A DNA stretch of 64,000 bases from Chromera velia (taxonomy: Eukaryota > Sar > Chromeraceae), in contig JAHBMJ010005745.1 in assembly GCA_018398765.1 (NCBI GenBank), positions 190,568 through 254,567 on the forward strand. The letters are read 5' to 3'. The notes under the pieces were generated by a model. It saw only the letters and a program-made list of their open reading frames with translations, did not search any database and had not been told where the DNA came from. Positions 29,735-40,778 of the stretch are shown here, piece after piece. Both the position numbers and the translations under genes were made by a program. Numbering within the stretch: position 1 is the first letter of the stretch; each line of letters begins with the position of its first letter.

Positions 29735-29815
29735 TGAATGAATGAATGAATGATTGAATGAATGAATGAATGACTAAGCCGGTGGAGCCAAGCTCCTGGC
29801 AGTCCATGTCACCTA
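29735..29815 (-). repeat. Dispersed short repeat with TTCA-type tail, copy 2
   Basis: (TGAA)n, then GACTAAGCCGGTGGAGCC, then AAGCTCCTGGCAGTCCATGT. It matches the copy at 762-830 in order and in most bases. The core contains the short palindrome GGAGCCAAGCTCC. On the minus strand it ends in a (TTCA)n tail. Confidence 0.55.
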
Positions 29816-30180
29816 TTAACTAATTTGATTAAGGACCTATTTAAAAACTGCATGATTGAAAAATATTTTTTTTGAAATAAAGTCTGGAGCACAAAAAAAA
29901 AACTTTAACAGAAAAAACTAAGTTTAAAACTTTAAAACTTTAGTGTCCACTGTCTATCCCTAGGATGTGCTAGAGGACATGTTAGGGGGGACTCTAAGTC
30001 ATCTCTAAGTCTGAGTATTGTAAGAGCTGTTAAGAGCTGTCATATATCGATATAATGGTGATAAAAAATTATTAAGAATAGGATCAATATTGGGGAGAAA
30101 CTGTATTTAAGATCCGTTCCTACTACTAGCTACTAGCGTTCCTACCACATCCTTCGCACGGCTGCTTTGCCACCCCTACG

Positions 30181-30651
30181 GAGAGAGAGTCCCATCAAGT
30201 GAAAGTTTCTGAAACAGAGAGAAAGTGGGTAGAAGAGATAGTTAAACTCTACATAAAAAAAAGTTTTGGTGGTGTAATTGCGGCCAGGCTCTTAGAGAGT
30301 GTGAGAACCGCAACCGAAGGAAGGAAAGTTGCTTTCCTCCAGTAAAGAGGGTTACAGGTCTTCGAGGACTGCATCTACAGAGACGGACTGGTAGAAAGGA
30401 TAAAGGGTATCCCGGAAGAATGGGAATCTCCGATGAGGAATGGAATCCTTCTGCAGGTTGTGAAAGGCACTTTACAGGCTCTCGAGACTTTGTCTTCGAA
30501 AGAGATCAGAGAGGCACACAGAAGAGGAGAGGGGAACAAGATAGACATGACTTTATACACGATCTCTCACAGTGAAAGAACATTTCCTGAAGAGGTGAGA
30601 GACAAAGCAAGAGAGACCTTTCGATATCTCTTTTTGAACAAAGAAAAGTAA
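30181..30651 (+). pseudogene. ORF fragment upstream of LINE ORF1, one internal stop
   Basis: One frame stays open across the region except for a single TAA at 30343, giving coding-like sequence on both sides (KSFGGVIAARLLESV before it, VFEDCIYRDGLVERIKGIP after). It has charged, helical composition and no domain I recognise. It may be an extra 5' ORF of the retroelement, a relict of another copy, or an unrelated broken gene. The stop could be a CAA-to-TAA change like others nearby. Confidence 0.4.
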
Positions 30652-30999
30652 GATAGAGGGAAGATGTTTTTGCTCATTCAATTTTCTATATTCGATTGAT
30701 TCATTTGCTTTCTCCATTCTATCCTTATCTTTGAAGTCATACTTGGTCCCGTTCTTTCTCTGTCATGTTGCTAGGAGTCCGTTCATAGATTCTCTGCACC
30801 AGGTTCTGTTTTGTTGCAAGTGGTTTTTCCTTGAGTATGAGGATTCCGAAATGGAAATGAAGAGAGCCAACCAGAAGAGAGGGTTTTATCTCCGTTGCAC
30901 CCAGCACTGAAAGTAATGAAAAGCTAAGAGTGAACCAAGTCCATAATACTGAAAAGGAAGAAACGGAAGCATTGGATGGACAGAGAAAGGGAGAAAGAG

Positions 31000-31036
31000 A
31001 GAGAGAGAGAGAGAAAAAGAAAGAAAGAAAGAAAAA

Positions 31037-31072
<36 letters not shown>

Positions 31073-31137
31073 GAAAGATAGAGAGAGAGAGGAAGAGGGA
31101 GGGAGAGAGAGAGAGAGAGTGAAAGAGAGAGAGGGCA

Positions 31138-31192
<55 letters not shown>

Positions 31193-31300
31193 CAAGAGGG
31201 AGAGAGAGCGCAGGAGAGAGAAAGAGAAGGAGAGAGAGAGAGAAGGAGGGAGAGAGACAGAGACAGAGAGAAAGAGAGAGAAAGATAAGAACGACGGTTG
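31000..31300 (+). repeat. (GA)n / (GAAA)n microsatellite
   Basis: Purine-only repeat between the 5' ORF fragment and ORF1 of the retroelement. Ser/Leu-rich minus-strand frames here are artefacts. Confidence 0.9.
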
Positions 31301-31938
31301 TTATTCTCTTCTCTCTGTCTCTGAGCAAGGGGGGCCTCATCTTGAGTGGAAAAAAGGAAAAAGAAGAGATCCAATAAGAAGAGAAGGATTGCGCTACTTG
31401 GCCTAAATACGGAAAGGGGAAAAGAAAGGTGAACTGATTAGAAGCTCAGTATAAAGGCCTAAGAACTTGTATGGACGGTTTGTGATCTCTTTCTTTTAGC
31501 AGATCTTTGTTTGTCATTGAGTTACCAAACACTGAATGTGCAATCGAAAAAGCAGAGAGACTTAGTCCGACCCAACCAGAAGTGAGAGGAGTATCAAAGC
31601 TCATTGCTCCTTTAAAAGAAAGGAACAAAGAAAAATTAACCCGCTCAGATGGATGGAAGACAGACAAATAAACAAAAGAAACTAAATCTTTCAATGTCGT
31701 TTCTGTTATTGGTCTCAGGCTCAGCCTGATGTTCATCTTTTTCCTTTTCATCCCATTTGTTAAGTCTGCAAAGTCTGCAAAGTCATTTTGCCTCTATCAC
31801 AAGCAGTAAAACCGTACGTAGAACGTCCCAAACAGTTCAAAGTTGAGAAAGTTGCAGTCTCCAGAGTAATAGCATCACAATATCTCTTTGCATCTCGTTC
31901 TCTGACTTCTTTTCGGATACAGGAAGGGCCAAGAGACG

Positions 31939-33021
31939 ATGGAGGACAAGAAGGTTGATGTTGATGCGTTGAACGACATGCTGTCGGCCACTTCCAGCTA
32001 CTCAGCATCCGGAGGAGAGGAAGAAGAGGAGGAGGAGGACAAGGAAAGGAAGGAGAAGACGGAAAAAGACAAAGAAGAGAAAAGATTGTTCGACCTGACA
32101 CAAGTCTCCACCGTTCTGAGAAATGAAATCATTCCATCAATAGACAAGATCATGGGAAAGAAGCTCAAGAAAGGCCTCGGACCCCTGAAAAAAGAAATAG
32201 TGGAATGTAAGAACGGACAGGCAGAGTTGAGAAAGGATATGAAACGAATACAAGAGTGGACCGAAAACGAGATAGCACAATTAAAAGAATCAGGGGGCGA
32301 AAGTCTGGAGGTTTTCAAAGAGAAGGTGAGGCAAAGGACACGGCTGTTCCTTGGCCTAAGCCTTGACAGAAGAGAGCTGAAAGAAGGGCTGAAAGAATTC
32401 CTGATAAGAGCAGCACAGATCAGGAAGCCAGTGGAGAGAGGAGACAGGTTTGAAGAGGCAGCAGCACAGGCAGAGAGGTTGGAGAAGGGGGCAAGCTCCA
32501 TCACCAACAGGAAGCACAAGAGATGGGGGAATACTACGATGGTGACATTTGCAAGAAAGAGGGATACACAGGACGCAGACTCTCTTTTCTCCGAGAACCA
32601 GACCCTGGAGATGGAGGTAAGGAAGCATATCCGGTGTATCATGCCCAGGACAGAGGAGGAGCAGAGAAAAGCAGTGGTCAAATGGGCAACAATAACACTC
32701 CAGGATGAAGAAAAGACGGAGGAAGAGAAGAAAGAAGCAAAGGAGGCCCTACAGAGAGTGGGGGAGAAGGTTCCGGGAGAGGAAAGAGAGGAGCAGACAG
32801 GAAGGGGTGCAAAGAGAGAGAGAGTGCAGACGCTTCAGAGTAAGGACAGGCCCAGGGAGAGACGGTGCGGGAAACGGGGAGGAGGGGGGGGATGCAGACA
32901 TGCGGGGAATGAAGAGGGAGGGGAGGGGAAAGACCGACCCCCCCCTAAAGACAGGAAAGGTCACACAGAGGAGGAGGAGAGAAGGAAGAGGATAGAGCTC
33001 ATGGGTCCAGAATACAAATGA
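31939..33021 (+). CDS. LINE ORF1-like protein, coiled-coil
   Basis: An intact 360-codon frame. Residues 20-60 are Glu/Lys-rich. Residues 60-130 have a heptad-like pattern (TVLRNEIIPSIDKIMGKKLK, KNGQAELRKDMKRIQEW) suggesting a coiled coil. The C-terminal third is Arg/Glu/Gly-rich with RCGKRGGGGGCRH, a possible metal or nucleic-acid binding patch. Position, size and composition fit a retroelement ORF1 RNA-binding chaperone, but no CCHC knuckle or RRM is evident, so the assignment rests on context. The stop (33019-33021) overlaps the ATG of the next frame as ATGA. Confidence 0.6.
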   Translation: MEDKKVDVDALNDMLSATSSYSASGGEEEEEEEDKERKEKTEKDKEEKRLFDLTQVSTVLRNEIIPSIDKIMGKKLKKGLGPLKKEIVECKNGQAELRKDMKRIQEWTENEIAQLKESGGESLEVFKEKVRQRTRLFLGLSLDRRELKEGLKEFLIRAAQIRKPVERGDRFEEAAAQAERLEKGASSITNRKHKRWGNTTMVTFARKRDTQDADSLFSENQTLEMEVRKHIRCIMPRTEEEQRKAVVKWATITLQDEEKTEEEKKEAKEALQRVGEKVPGEEREEQTGRGAKRERVQTLQSKDRPRERRCGKRGGGGGCRHAGNEEGGEGKDRPPPKDRKGHTEEEERRKRIELMGPEYK

Positions 33022-36000
33022 AGAGAATAGAAGAACTGATTTATAGAGAAGAGAGAAGGTGTAGAAAGCTGCAGAGAAAAGAAAAAGAGATAGAGAGAGA
33101 GGCACGAGAAGAGGCAGAGTGGTGCGTGATTGAGGCATTGGAGGAGACGGGAATGTTTAACAGTCGAAGAACCAGAATCGAACAGAAAGAAGAGGTCGAG
33201 AAGGAAAGGAGAGGCCCAGGGATGGAGTTATTCTAAAGAAACAAGTTCACCGTCCTAGCGGAAGAGGCAGATGAAAAGGAAGAAGGGATGGAGGAGGAGG
33301 GGTGGAAGAAGGATGGGAAAGGGAAAGAGAGGAGGGAAAGGCACACCAAAGGTTCTGGTGGTTGCAATCGCTCACGTACAGAAAGAGAAAAGGCCAAAGA
33401 ACAGACCCAAAAAGAGAAAGCGGCATTCCCTCTGTCAAATTTTGACTTCACACGAGAGAGTGGGAGGACGCACCATCTTCCTACCAAGGCGACAGGACAG
33501 GACAAGGCAGTCAAACCCAAAGACCCCAGTTGGCCACTGGGGGAGGGGGGAACGGGAGGACTGATGGCAATGCCAGAGGTCCTCCTGACGCCGGTAAGCG
33601 GGTATGGGACGGGTTACGGTGAAACTCTTGCAATCACAAAACAGACTGAGAAAAAAACAGTTTCCCCCCCTCCCCCTCTCCGTGTGTGCAGACACAGTGG
33701 AGGAGATGGAGGCCGAAGGGAACTCGAGGAGCGAAGAGAACCCGCAGCAGGAGAATGGTGCTAGACTTGGGCATGTGACAGAAGCTAGAGCGAGATGGCA
33801 GGGCTAAGGGATGGGCAGGGATCTTGGAGAAGGGAGGGTAGGGAAGGGAGGGTGTGGAAAGGGGGGGCAGAAAGAAGAAAACGAAAAAGTAAGAATGAGT
33901 AAGAACAGAGGACGTGGGAAGAGAAAGATGTCTCAGAGAGAGACTCGACCGAAAGATACGACAAAGATTCCTTCAAACATGATGCAGCGCGCTCTTCAAT
34001 TTCTGTGACAAGCTCAGTCCCAACTTCGCAGGCATATTTATTTGAATTAAATGATGCATGTGCATATGATGCTCCGTCTGTGTGTTCCACGAATGTTGTT
34101 TCTTTGTGTGAGTGTGTTGATTCTGGTTTCCTGGGTGGGGAAGGAAAGGAGACGGCTCAAAGAAAGAGAAAAGAAGAGGACAATGGAGAGAGCCAGACCG
34201 AGTCGTTCTCATCTATCACCATGCCAGTGAGCAGTTCATCAGAGAGAGGACAGTCCCTGCCACCATCGCCACCATCGTCGTCGTGCAGATCTGAAGTATC
34301 GAGCACAATGACATCAAGTGAGTCAGACGGGGAGGAAGAGACAAGGGAGGAGGAAAAGGTAACCATTTGCGTGTAGAACGATAGAGGAATGACAAGAAGA
34401 TTGATGGGTAGTGACTCTTTCGCAGCAGAAATAGAAAAACAGAGAACGGATGTACTGGTGCTAATGGAAACGAGAACAGAAATGACAATGTGCAGTCTGA
34501 GTGGAGGAGGGATGGGGGGCACGAACTACCCGCTGGAGAGAGAAGGGAGGATGATGACAGCCACAGGAGGGGTTGCGGTTTTGTTGAGCAGAAGAGCAAG
34601 AAAACTGGGCTTCCAGACAGAAAAAGCAACAGAAGCAGCCGTTTTTGTATAGGCACCGGGATTTCCCCTGATAGTGGGACTGTATGACCCGCCAGGAGAC
34701 TCTACTCATGAAAACGACGGCTTTCTTGAGGAAATAAGAGAGAAAGTGGAGGAAAAGAGAAGAGAAAGAAAGCAAAGAGGGGACAAACGAGTGAATGAAG
34801 TGTGCGTGTGCGGGGACTTCAATGCCAGGACAGCAAACAAAGTGCCTCTGGTGGTATAGGGAGGGAGAGAAGGAGACAAAGGAGGGGACGAATGGGAAAG
34901 AATGGTGAGGGGGGGAAAGGCGGGGGAGGTGTACCAACCAGAGAGAATATCAGAAGATGAAACGGAAAATCGGAAAGGAAAGCTCTTCATAAGGTTCTGC
35001 GAAGACCTCGGACTGGTCCTACTGAATGATCTCAGAAAGTGTGCACTTAAAGAGGAAGGGAGGGAGCACGACTTTGCTTTTGATGGTCAGTGCACCTATC
35101 AGAGTACAGGGGGTGGCGAATCTCTCATTGATTATGTATGCGTGACTCCTTGTTTGCTTTTGTCTTGTGCATCCTTTTTGTTGTGTATGTTGACGAGTGT
35201 CCCTTTTGATCATGCATGTCTGAGACTGACCCTTAAAGGAGGAAAGAAGAAACCACCATAAGAAGAGAAGGAAAAGAAGGGAGAGAAAAAAGAGAAGGAA
35301 AAGAAGAGAGGACAAAAAGAGAAGAAAGGAGGGAAAAGACTGATCTTTAAAGAAACAGAAGAAGAAGAGGACAGAATAAGACCCAGATGGAAAGGGACTT
35401 TCACACAAAGAACGGAAAGAGAATTCATAGAAGAATTGGACAAGAGAGTCACCATAAAGAAGATAGGGGAGGTATTCCGAGAAGCAAATGGTAGGAAGAA
35501 AGGAGAAACCGTAGAGAGAGAAGCATTAGAAAGAGAATACAAGAAAATGAGACAGGTAAGAGAGGTGGGCACTAAGGCAACAAAAGAAGAGGGAAAGAAA
35601 AGGCAACGGAGAAGCCTTAGAAGCCGATGAGTCAGTGAGAAGAGGAAAGGCAGCGCAAAGAAGAATAAGAGCACTTGAAAGAAAAATCAGAAGGAAAATG
35701 AAAAACTTGAAACAGAAGAAAGGCGAGGGGACAGAAAGAGGGCAAGNAGGGAGAGAAAAAAGAGAAGGAAAAGAAGAGAGGACAAAAAGAGAAGAAAGGA
35801 GGGAAAAGACTGATCTTTAAAGAAACAGAAGAAGAAGAGGACAGAATAAGACCCAGATGGAAAGGGACTTTCACACAAAGAACGGAAAGAGAATTCATAG
35901 AAGAATTGGATAAGAGAGTCACCATAAAGAAGATAGGGGAGGTATTCCGAGAAGCAAATGGTAGGAAGAAAGGAGAAACCGTAGAGAGAGAAGCATTAGA

Positions 36001-38371
36001 AAGAGAATACAAGAAAATGAGATAGGTAAGAGAGGAAACATATAGGTGGGCACTAAGGTAACAAAAGAAGAGGGAAAGAAAAGGGAATGGAGAAGCCTTA
36101 GAAGCCGATGAGTCAGTGAGAATAGGAAAGGCAGAGTAAAGAAGAAGAAGAGCACTTGAAAGAAAAATCAGAAAGAAAATGAAAAACTTGAAACAGAAGA
36201 AAGGCAAGGGGACAGAAAGAGGGCAAGAAGAGAGATGGCAGAGAGAATACGAAGAGAGAAGAAAACAACTAGAAGAGGTAGAGAGAGAGAGGATCAGGAT
36301 TGGGAAAAGGGAAGCATCCAAGGAAACAATGAGAAAGGTGCAAAGAATAAGGAAGGAAATAGGAGAAGGAGGATGCTGGAGAGTCTGGAGGAGACTAGGA
36401 ACAGAAGACAAAAAGAGAGAGCCGAAGGGGATGAAGGACAGTCTCATGATGGAACAAGTTACGAAAGGATAGGAAAAACAGACAAAGCTCCCAGACGATG
36501 AAGTGGAAACAGAAAAGAAAGAAGAATGCAAAAGATGCACAGCAGTAAGAGAAAAGAACACGAAGATAACTACCGAAAAAGAAGTGAGGGAGGCAATAAA
36601 AAAAGCAGGGAATCCTAAGAAAGCTGCTGGAAAGGATGGAATGCCTCCGGGTCTGCTCAAGTTGTATGAAAAATCTTAAGTGATGGTGAATGTATATGCT
36701 GATTTGATTAATGCATCTTTTTGTTATGCGTGGTGGCCAGAGGGATGGAATGATTTACTGGTAATGGCATTGGTGAAGCCTGGCAAGTCATAGGCAGTGA
36801 TAGGGGGATGGAGAAACGTGCACCTGGCATGTGCAGATGCAAAATGGGGGGACACGATTCTCGGTAATAATGTAGAGAGAGAAGCAAGGCAGAACCCATG
36901 GCAGTTTGCATATAGAAAGAAAGTAGGAACATGCGATGCTATGTTTCTTCTTTTGTTTGTGATTGCCCACCATCTCTCTATGATTATGGCCCTCGTTGAT
37001 TTCACTCGAGCTTTTGACGAAGTCAGGTATAGTAAGCTTGAGCAGCAACTGAGAGAGGCAGGGGTTTCAGAGGAGCTAATCCGATGGGCCCTGTCATCGC
37101 TCGAGAAAGTAAGAGCAAGAGTGAAAGAGACAGGAAAGTGGTATTCAGAACAGATAGGGACGAAACAAAGGGGGTCCAGTGGGCCCACTTTTTTCAAAGG
37201 ATACGTACACGACCTGTCAGAGAGAGTAAGAAAGGAAGGGAGGGCTGGGAGAAGGAGAATAGGAGAACAGGGAGAGAGACCAAAAGTACCGGTCGGAGAG
37301 GATGGGAGGTGGGTGGATTTTTTCTCCGTATTATTTGCAGACGACACGACTTTGTTCAATGCAACAGACAGAGAATTGAACAAACTGCTGGAGAGATTGA
37401 GAAAGTACGTAGAGCCGCTCCGTCTCCTCTTTTCTGACAAATCGAGAGTACTAAGGTTTGGAAGGCAAAGGCAGACAGAAGAGATCAGAATAGGCAGCAT
37501 GGTACTGAAAGAAGAGAAAGCACAGCCATTTTTGGGTCTGGTGCTTCCCTTAAACTGCGACCTCGATGTAATGATGGCAGACAGAGCAGTGAGAGCAGAG
37601 AGATGTATGCAAAGATTGATATGAAAGTTAGCCAGAGAGCCAGCTGTGCCGCCGGCAGAATGTTTTCATTTATTTAATCAGACGGTGCGTGCAGTATGGA
37701 TGTATGGATGTGAGATACACCCATGCGCAGACAGGGCCTGTGCAGAATTCGATGAAAAACAAAGATGCTTTGTGAGGTGGGTCTTGGGGCTAAGAAAGAC
37801 AGAAAGCGCAGACAGTGTCACTACATTAATGGAGGGGGGGATGTTTCCAATTGACATTAAAGTGGCAGAGAAGATGATCAGATGGGTAAGAAAGGCACTA
37901 AAAGAAAAGAGGAAGGAGGCGATTGGGCAGGCTGTTATTCATTGCTTGAGAGGAGGAGTGGAGGATGAACTGAAGAGAGGAAAAAGAACAGAGTTGTATC
38001 CCTTTCACTTCTTTCTGCACTTGAAGAAATGCACACAGACACTATTTACAGAGAGAGGCCTTCATCCTTTTTTAAAAGAGAAGCTCTCAGGCCAGCCAGG
38101 AGAGATAGGGACACACGCAGTGAATGAAAGAGTAGATAGGATGGAAAGATGGATTGTAAACAAGACAGATAAAGAAATAAAAGAGAGGAAGAAAGAAATC
38201 TTTAGGTGGAGAATTGAGAGGGGAGTGAGAGAGAGAGATAGAAGAGAAAGAGAAAAAAGAAGAAATTTAAAGTTCATATGGCACACATACATCGAACAAA
38301 AACAAACGGAAACAGATTGTAGCTCATTTTATTTGAAAAGGCATCAGAAGAAAGACCAAGAGAGGGAATGA
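33018..38371 (+). pseudogene. LINE ORF2: endonuclease and reverse transcriptase with many stops
   Basis: Open segments share one frame from 33018 to about 35630, broken only by stops (near 33236, 33764, 34376, 34652, 34859 and 35261, plus two or more near 33790-33900). The frame resumes from about 35880 with a shift equal to a 470-bp duplication at an N. The endonuclease part shows VCVCGDFNARTANK, and SLIDYV later. The reverse transcriptase part (about 36550-37620) shows GKDGMPPGLL, IMALVDFTRAFDEV (motif A Asp), SSGPTFF and FSVLFADDTTLF (catalytic FADD). After a stop near 37624 the frame continues (37646-38371) as a charged post-RT region. The copy cannot make full-length ORF2 protein. Fold and motif order are those of non-LTR elements. 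Confidence 0.8.
35278..36215 (+). repeat. About 470-bp duplication around a single N inside LINE ORF2
   Basis: Sequence from about 35278 to 35745 recurs from about 35749 (offset 470) to about 36215, with an N at 35747. The copies differ at several positions: a 12-base insertion (about 36033) in the second, CAG versus TAG, CAA versus TAA, and GCGCAA versus GAGTAA. Removing 470 bp brings the endonuclease and reverse transcriptase frames into register. Confidence 0.8.
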
Positions 38372-39225
38372 AAATAGAGAAAGAAAAACTGGGATGGGTG
38401 CTCTTTTCTTATAGAAGGGTAGCACCAAGAGGAGAACATAGAAGGAGAGTAGCCTGCAGAGTAGGAGACAAGACGTTAGCGAGAACAAAGGGAAAAGTGC
38501 TAGAAAGAGGAGGGCAGAGAGTGCCGTTGGAGGAGAGACTCTGCCCTTATTGCAAAGGATGGATGGAAACAGAGGTGTTGGAGGATGAGATCTATATGCT
38601 GACTGAGTGCCCGATTTATAATAGAGAAAGAGCGTACATGTATAGAATATTAGGAGCAGACTGGAACGAGGGAAGAGAAAAGAGAGCAAGAGAAGTTTGC
38701 AGAGAGAAAAGAGAAGGACAAAGAGGAAGACTGCACACTGAGGCTCTGTTCAAATTCTTAATGAACGAAGGGCATAGTACGGTGGATGAGTTTCTGGGGA
38801 GGGCGGCGTTCAGAAGAAGGGTGTTCAAGGAAAGCCCAGGAAGATACGCACCTGGAAGCTCGTTAGATGAAACAGTGCTGGCACAGAGATATGGAGTGAT
38901 CACAAAAAGAAAGGGAGGAACGGAAAGAAGAAAAGAAGAATACAAGACCATCCTGGAAGCAGGAAGACAGCTGAGGGAGGGAGAAGGAGAAATCGCTGAG
39001 AGAAGAATGGAGAGAGGGCGTGCACAAAGCCAAAGTGTCCTTTCGTCCTGTGTCATTGGATCGATTTTTGGAGCAGTCCCTTCTGAGCAGCCCATAGACC
39101 AAAGTATGCAAAGCGCAGATAGATTGTTGGTTGGTGGCCTAGGAAACCAGGCGGGCCATGGGGTGTGGTCTGAGCCTCAGCAATGGGGTACACCCCCCTG
39201 CTATTTGCAGGGGCGACCTCTATAA
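38368..39225 (+). CDS. LINE ORF3: zinc-knuckle C-terminal protein
   Basis: A 285-codon frame starting at an ATGA overlap with the end of ORF2 (stop 38369-38371). It holds LCPYCKGWMETEVLEDE followed by IYMLTECPIYNRER, the pattern CPxC-x(n)-H-x(4)-C found at the C-terminus of many LINE ORF2 proteins, except that the usual His is Tyr (TAT; CAT expected). The last codons (GHGVWSEPQ.WGTP) are shared with the truncated copy at 39566. There the codon matching this TAA stop is CAA, so the true reading frame may have been longer. In most LINEs this knuckle is part of ORF2. Here it is in another frame, either by design (coupled translation) or through a frameshift mutation. Confidence 0.6.
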   Translation: MKIEKEKLGWVLFSYRRVAPRGEHRRRVACRVGDKTLARTKGKVLERGGQRVPLEERLCPYCKGWMETEVLEDEIYMLTECPIYNRERAYMYRILGADWNEGREKRAREVCREKREGQRGRLHTEALFKFLMNEGHSTVDEFLGRAAFRRRVFKESPGRYAPGSSLDETVLAQRYGVITKRKGGTERRKEEYKTILEAGRQLREGEGEIAERRMERGRAQSQSVLSSCVIGSIFGAVPSEQPIDQSMQSADRLLVGGLGNQAGHGVWSEPQQWGTPPCYLQGRPL

Positions 39226-39288
39226 GACAAAACGGCGACAGTGCTCTAGGGCACCACTAATCACTATCACTATCACTATCACTAAGTT
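39151..39288 (+). repeat. LINE 3' end with ATCACT tail
   Basis: GGTGTGGTCTGAGCCTCAGC, then GGGGCGACCTCTATAAGAC, AAAACGGCGACAGTGCTC and four ATCACT-type units ending near 39284. This is the conserved 3' part shared with 39566-39682. Confidence 0.8.
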
Positions 39289-39289
39289 A

Positions 39290-40082
39290 GTAAGAAAGCA
39301 ACTATAAAGGGGCTTTTGATCTTGATCTTGTCATGCAAGTGATAATGAATCGACGATTGTGCCTTTTCTGGTTAAAAAAGAAGCGTAATATGGGAACGCC
39401 CCGCCCTGCTAGCTCTGGCGATAGATAGACATAGTGGGAAGGCCCTAGGGCGGAACATATCAATCAATCAATCAATCAATATATAAAGCACGTCACATGC
39501 AAAGGCTTAGGCTGCATGTATGTAACAAAGAAGTTGATTGAAAACGGCCTGGAAGAGATTCCAGGTGGGCCACGGGGTGTGGTCTGAGCCTCAGCGATGG
39601 GGCACACCCCTCTGCCGTTTGCGGGGGCGACCTCTACAAGACAAAACGGTGACAGTGCTCAAAGGCACCACTAAATCACTTATTCTTAATCTTCCACCCG
39701 TCTATACGCAACAGTATTTAATTTTTACGTAGTTCATGCATGTATGCAATGAATATTAATAGTTTAATTATTTATAACAATATTAAAATAACAATTAAAA
39801 CCCGGAACATCAATGTTATGCTAGTATGTTATGCTACTGTAGCTTTAACCGTAGCTAGTAACACTGCCTACTATAGTGTTTTATTGTTAAGTTGTGTATT
39901 ATGCTAGATATTATATAGTATTATATATAATACATAGGTTAGATAATGATACTAAGGTAACATCTAGCTAGGGTAACATGGTATGGGCTTACTGGCAGAT
40001 ACTGATAAAGTCACATTACGTTAAAAAAATGCACATAGAAGAGCATTCCAGTGATTTCACAACATCTGTAAGATATTTTTTT

Positions 40083-40114
<32 letters not shown>

Positions 40115-40125
40115 ACTTGAAGTTT
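39290..40125. other. AT-rich spacer
   Basis: Apart from the truncated LINE copy and an AT dinucleotide run at about 40085-40112, nothing coding is supported. The DNA is poly-A/T rich, like the other convergent spacers. Confidence 0.5.
39566..39682 (+). mobile_element. 5'-truncated copy of the LINE 3' end
   Basis: About 115 bases match 39151-39265 with a modest number of differences (mostly A/G and C/T) and then enter AAATCACTTATTC, a short version of the ATCACT tail. This is typical of a dead-on-arrival LINE insertion. It lies only 280 bases downstream of the longer element. Confidence 0.8.
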
Positions 40126-40362
40126 TTAGTGGAGTGTGAAAGCCAGCGCGTGCTGTAGACCGGCTGTAACAAACGCAGCATTAGACGCAGCAAGGAACAT
40201 CTCTTTCGGTCTAAGTTTCGAAAAGAAATTCAAAGAACAAATAATTGAAGAGATGAAGTCGGAAGCGGTATGAGGAAAAGATTTATACACCCGTGAAACA
40301 GATAACGTTGTTCTTTTTGTGTCTCTGATTGATCGTTTGTTCTTTTTCCTACTCGACGTCAA
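40126..40362 (-). CDS. Small basic ORF, function unknown
   Basis: A 78-codon frame with a Lys/Arg-rich N-terminus (SSRKKNKRSIRDTKR), then RVYKSFPHTASDFISS, and a helical second half with FLAASNAAFVTAGLQHALAF. The layout (basic tail, then VYK, then helices) vaguely recalls the start of histone H2B (basic tail, VYKVLKQVHP, helices), but the second half of a histone fold is absent. It could be a histone-like fragment or chance. It lies just upstream of AT-rich DNA, with no splice sites I trust. Confidence 0.25.
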   Translation of the reverse strand: MTSSRKKNKRSIRDTKRTTLSVSRVYKSFPHTASDFISSIICSLNFFSKLRPKEMFLAASNAAFVTAGLQHALAFTLH

Positions 40363-40778
40363 GGCCCGGTTGAAGGCCGTTCCCTCGATGAACCACTCGC
40401 TTCACTTCCCCCTTGGCATCATACAGGGACGTTTTCCTTTCCCTCCCCGCCCCGGACCCGTAAAAACGTATCCTTTCTCTCCCAAGAATCCATGAATGAA
40501 GTGGGCAACCCGCAACCGAGGTGCGACTCGACCATGCAATAGTTCACCCCTGTCACTCAACCAGGTCTACACAAAAAAAGAAGAGCCCATACAAAGCCAA
40601 ATCCCAATCTGCCTACACCCCCACCCCGTCGCCCGAAACGCACACTCATCCCAAGAGATTCTTCCACAGTACAAAGCAGCAGAAGAAAACTCTTCGAAAA
40701 ACGGCTTGTATGATTCCATCAACCGTTCTTTGATTGCATGCATGAAACTCTCTCTGTTGCTTCTCTCTCCGTCGATGG

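Larger units (their letters stand above)
27735..30180. other. AT-rich spacer beyond the four-TM gene
   Basis: No gene can be supported. The DNA is AT-rich with poly-A/T and ACTTTAAA-type stretches, two short GC-rich islands (about 28230-28290 and 29090-29225, the latter with repeated ACGCGTGCAG), and a GAGT/GATT microsatellite at 29230-29525. Open frames in that microsatellite are repeat artefacts. Confidence 0.55.
30180..39288 (+). mobile_element. LINE-like non-LTR retrotransposon, degraded
   Basis: Best-supported extent is 31939-39288. The left part to 30180 holds an open frame that may belong to it. In order: a possible 5' ORF (30180-30651), ORF1 (31939-33021), ORF2 with apurinic-type endonuclease and reverse transcriptase (33018 to 38371, many stops), ORF3 with a Cys-rich knuckle (38368-39225), a short 3' untranslated part and an ATCACT simple-repeat tail (39259-39284). 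No long terminal repeats, integrase or gag-protease were seen. Successive ORFs meet at ATGA overlaps. A GA microsatellite lies at 31000-31300. A second, 5'-truncated copy of the 3' end lies just downstream at 39566. The element sits between two convergent genes. I cannot name the LINE clade. Confidence 0.8.
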
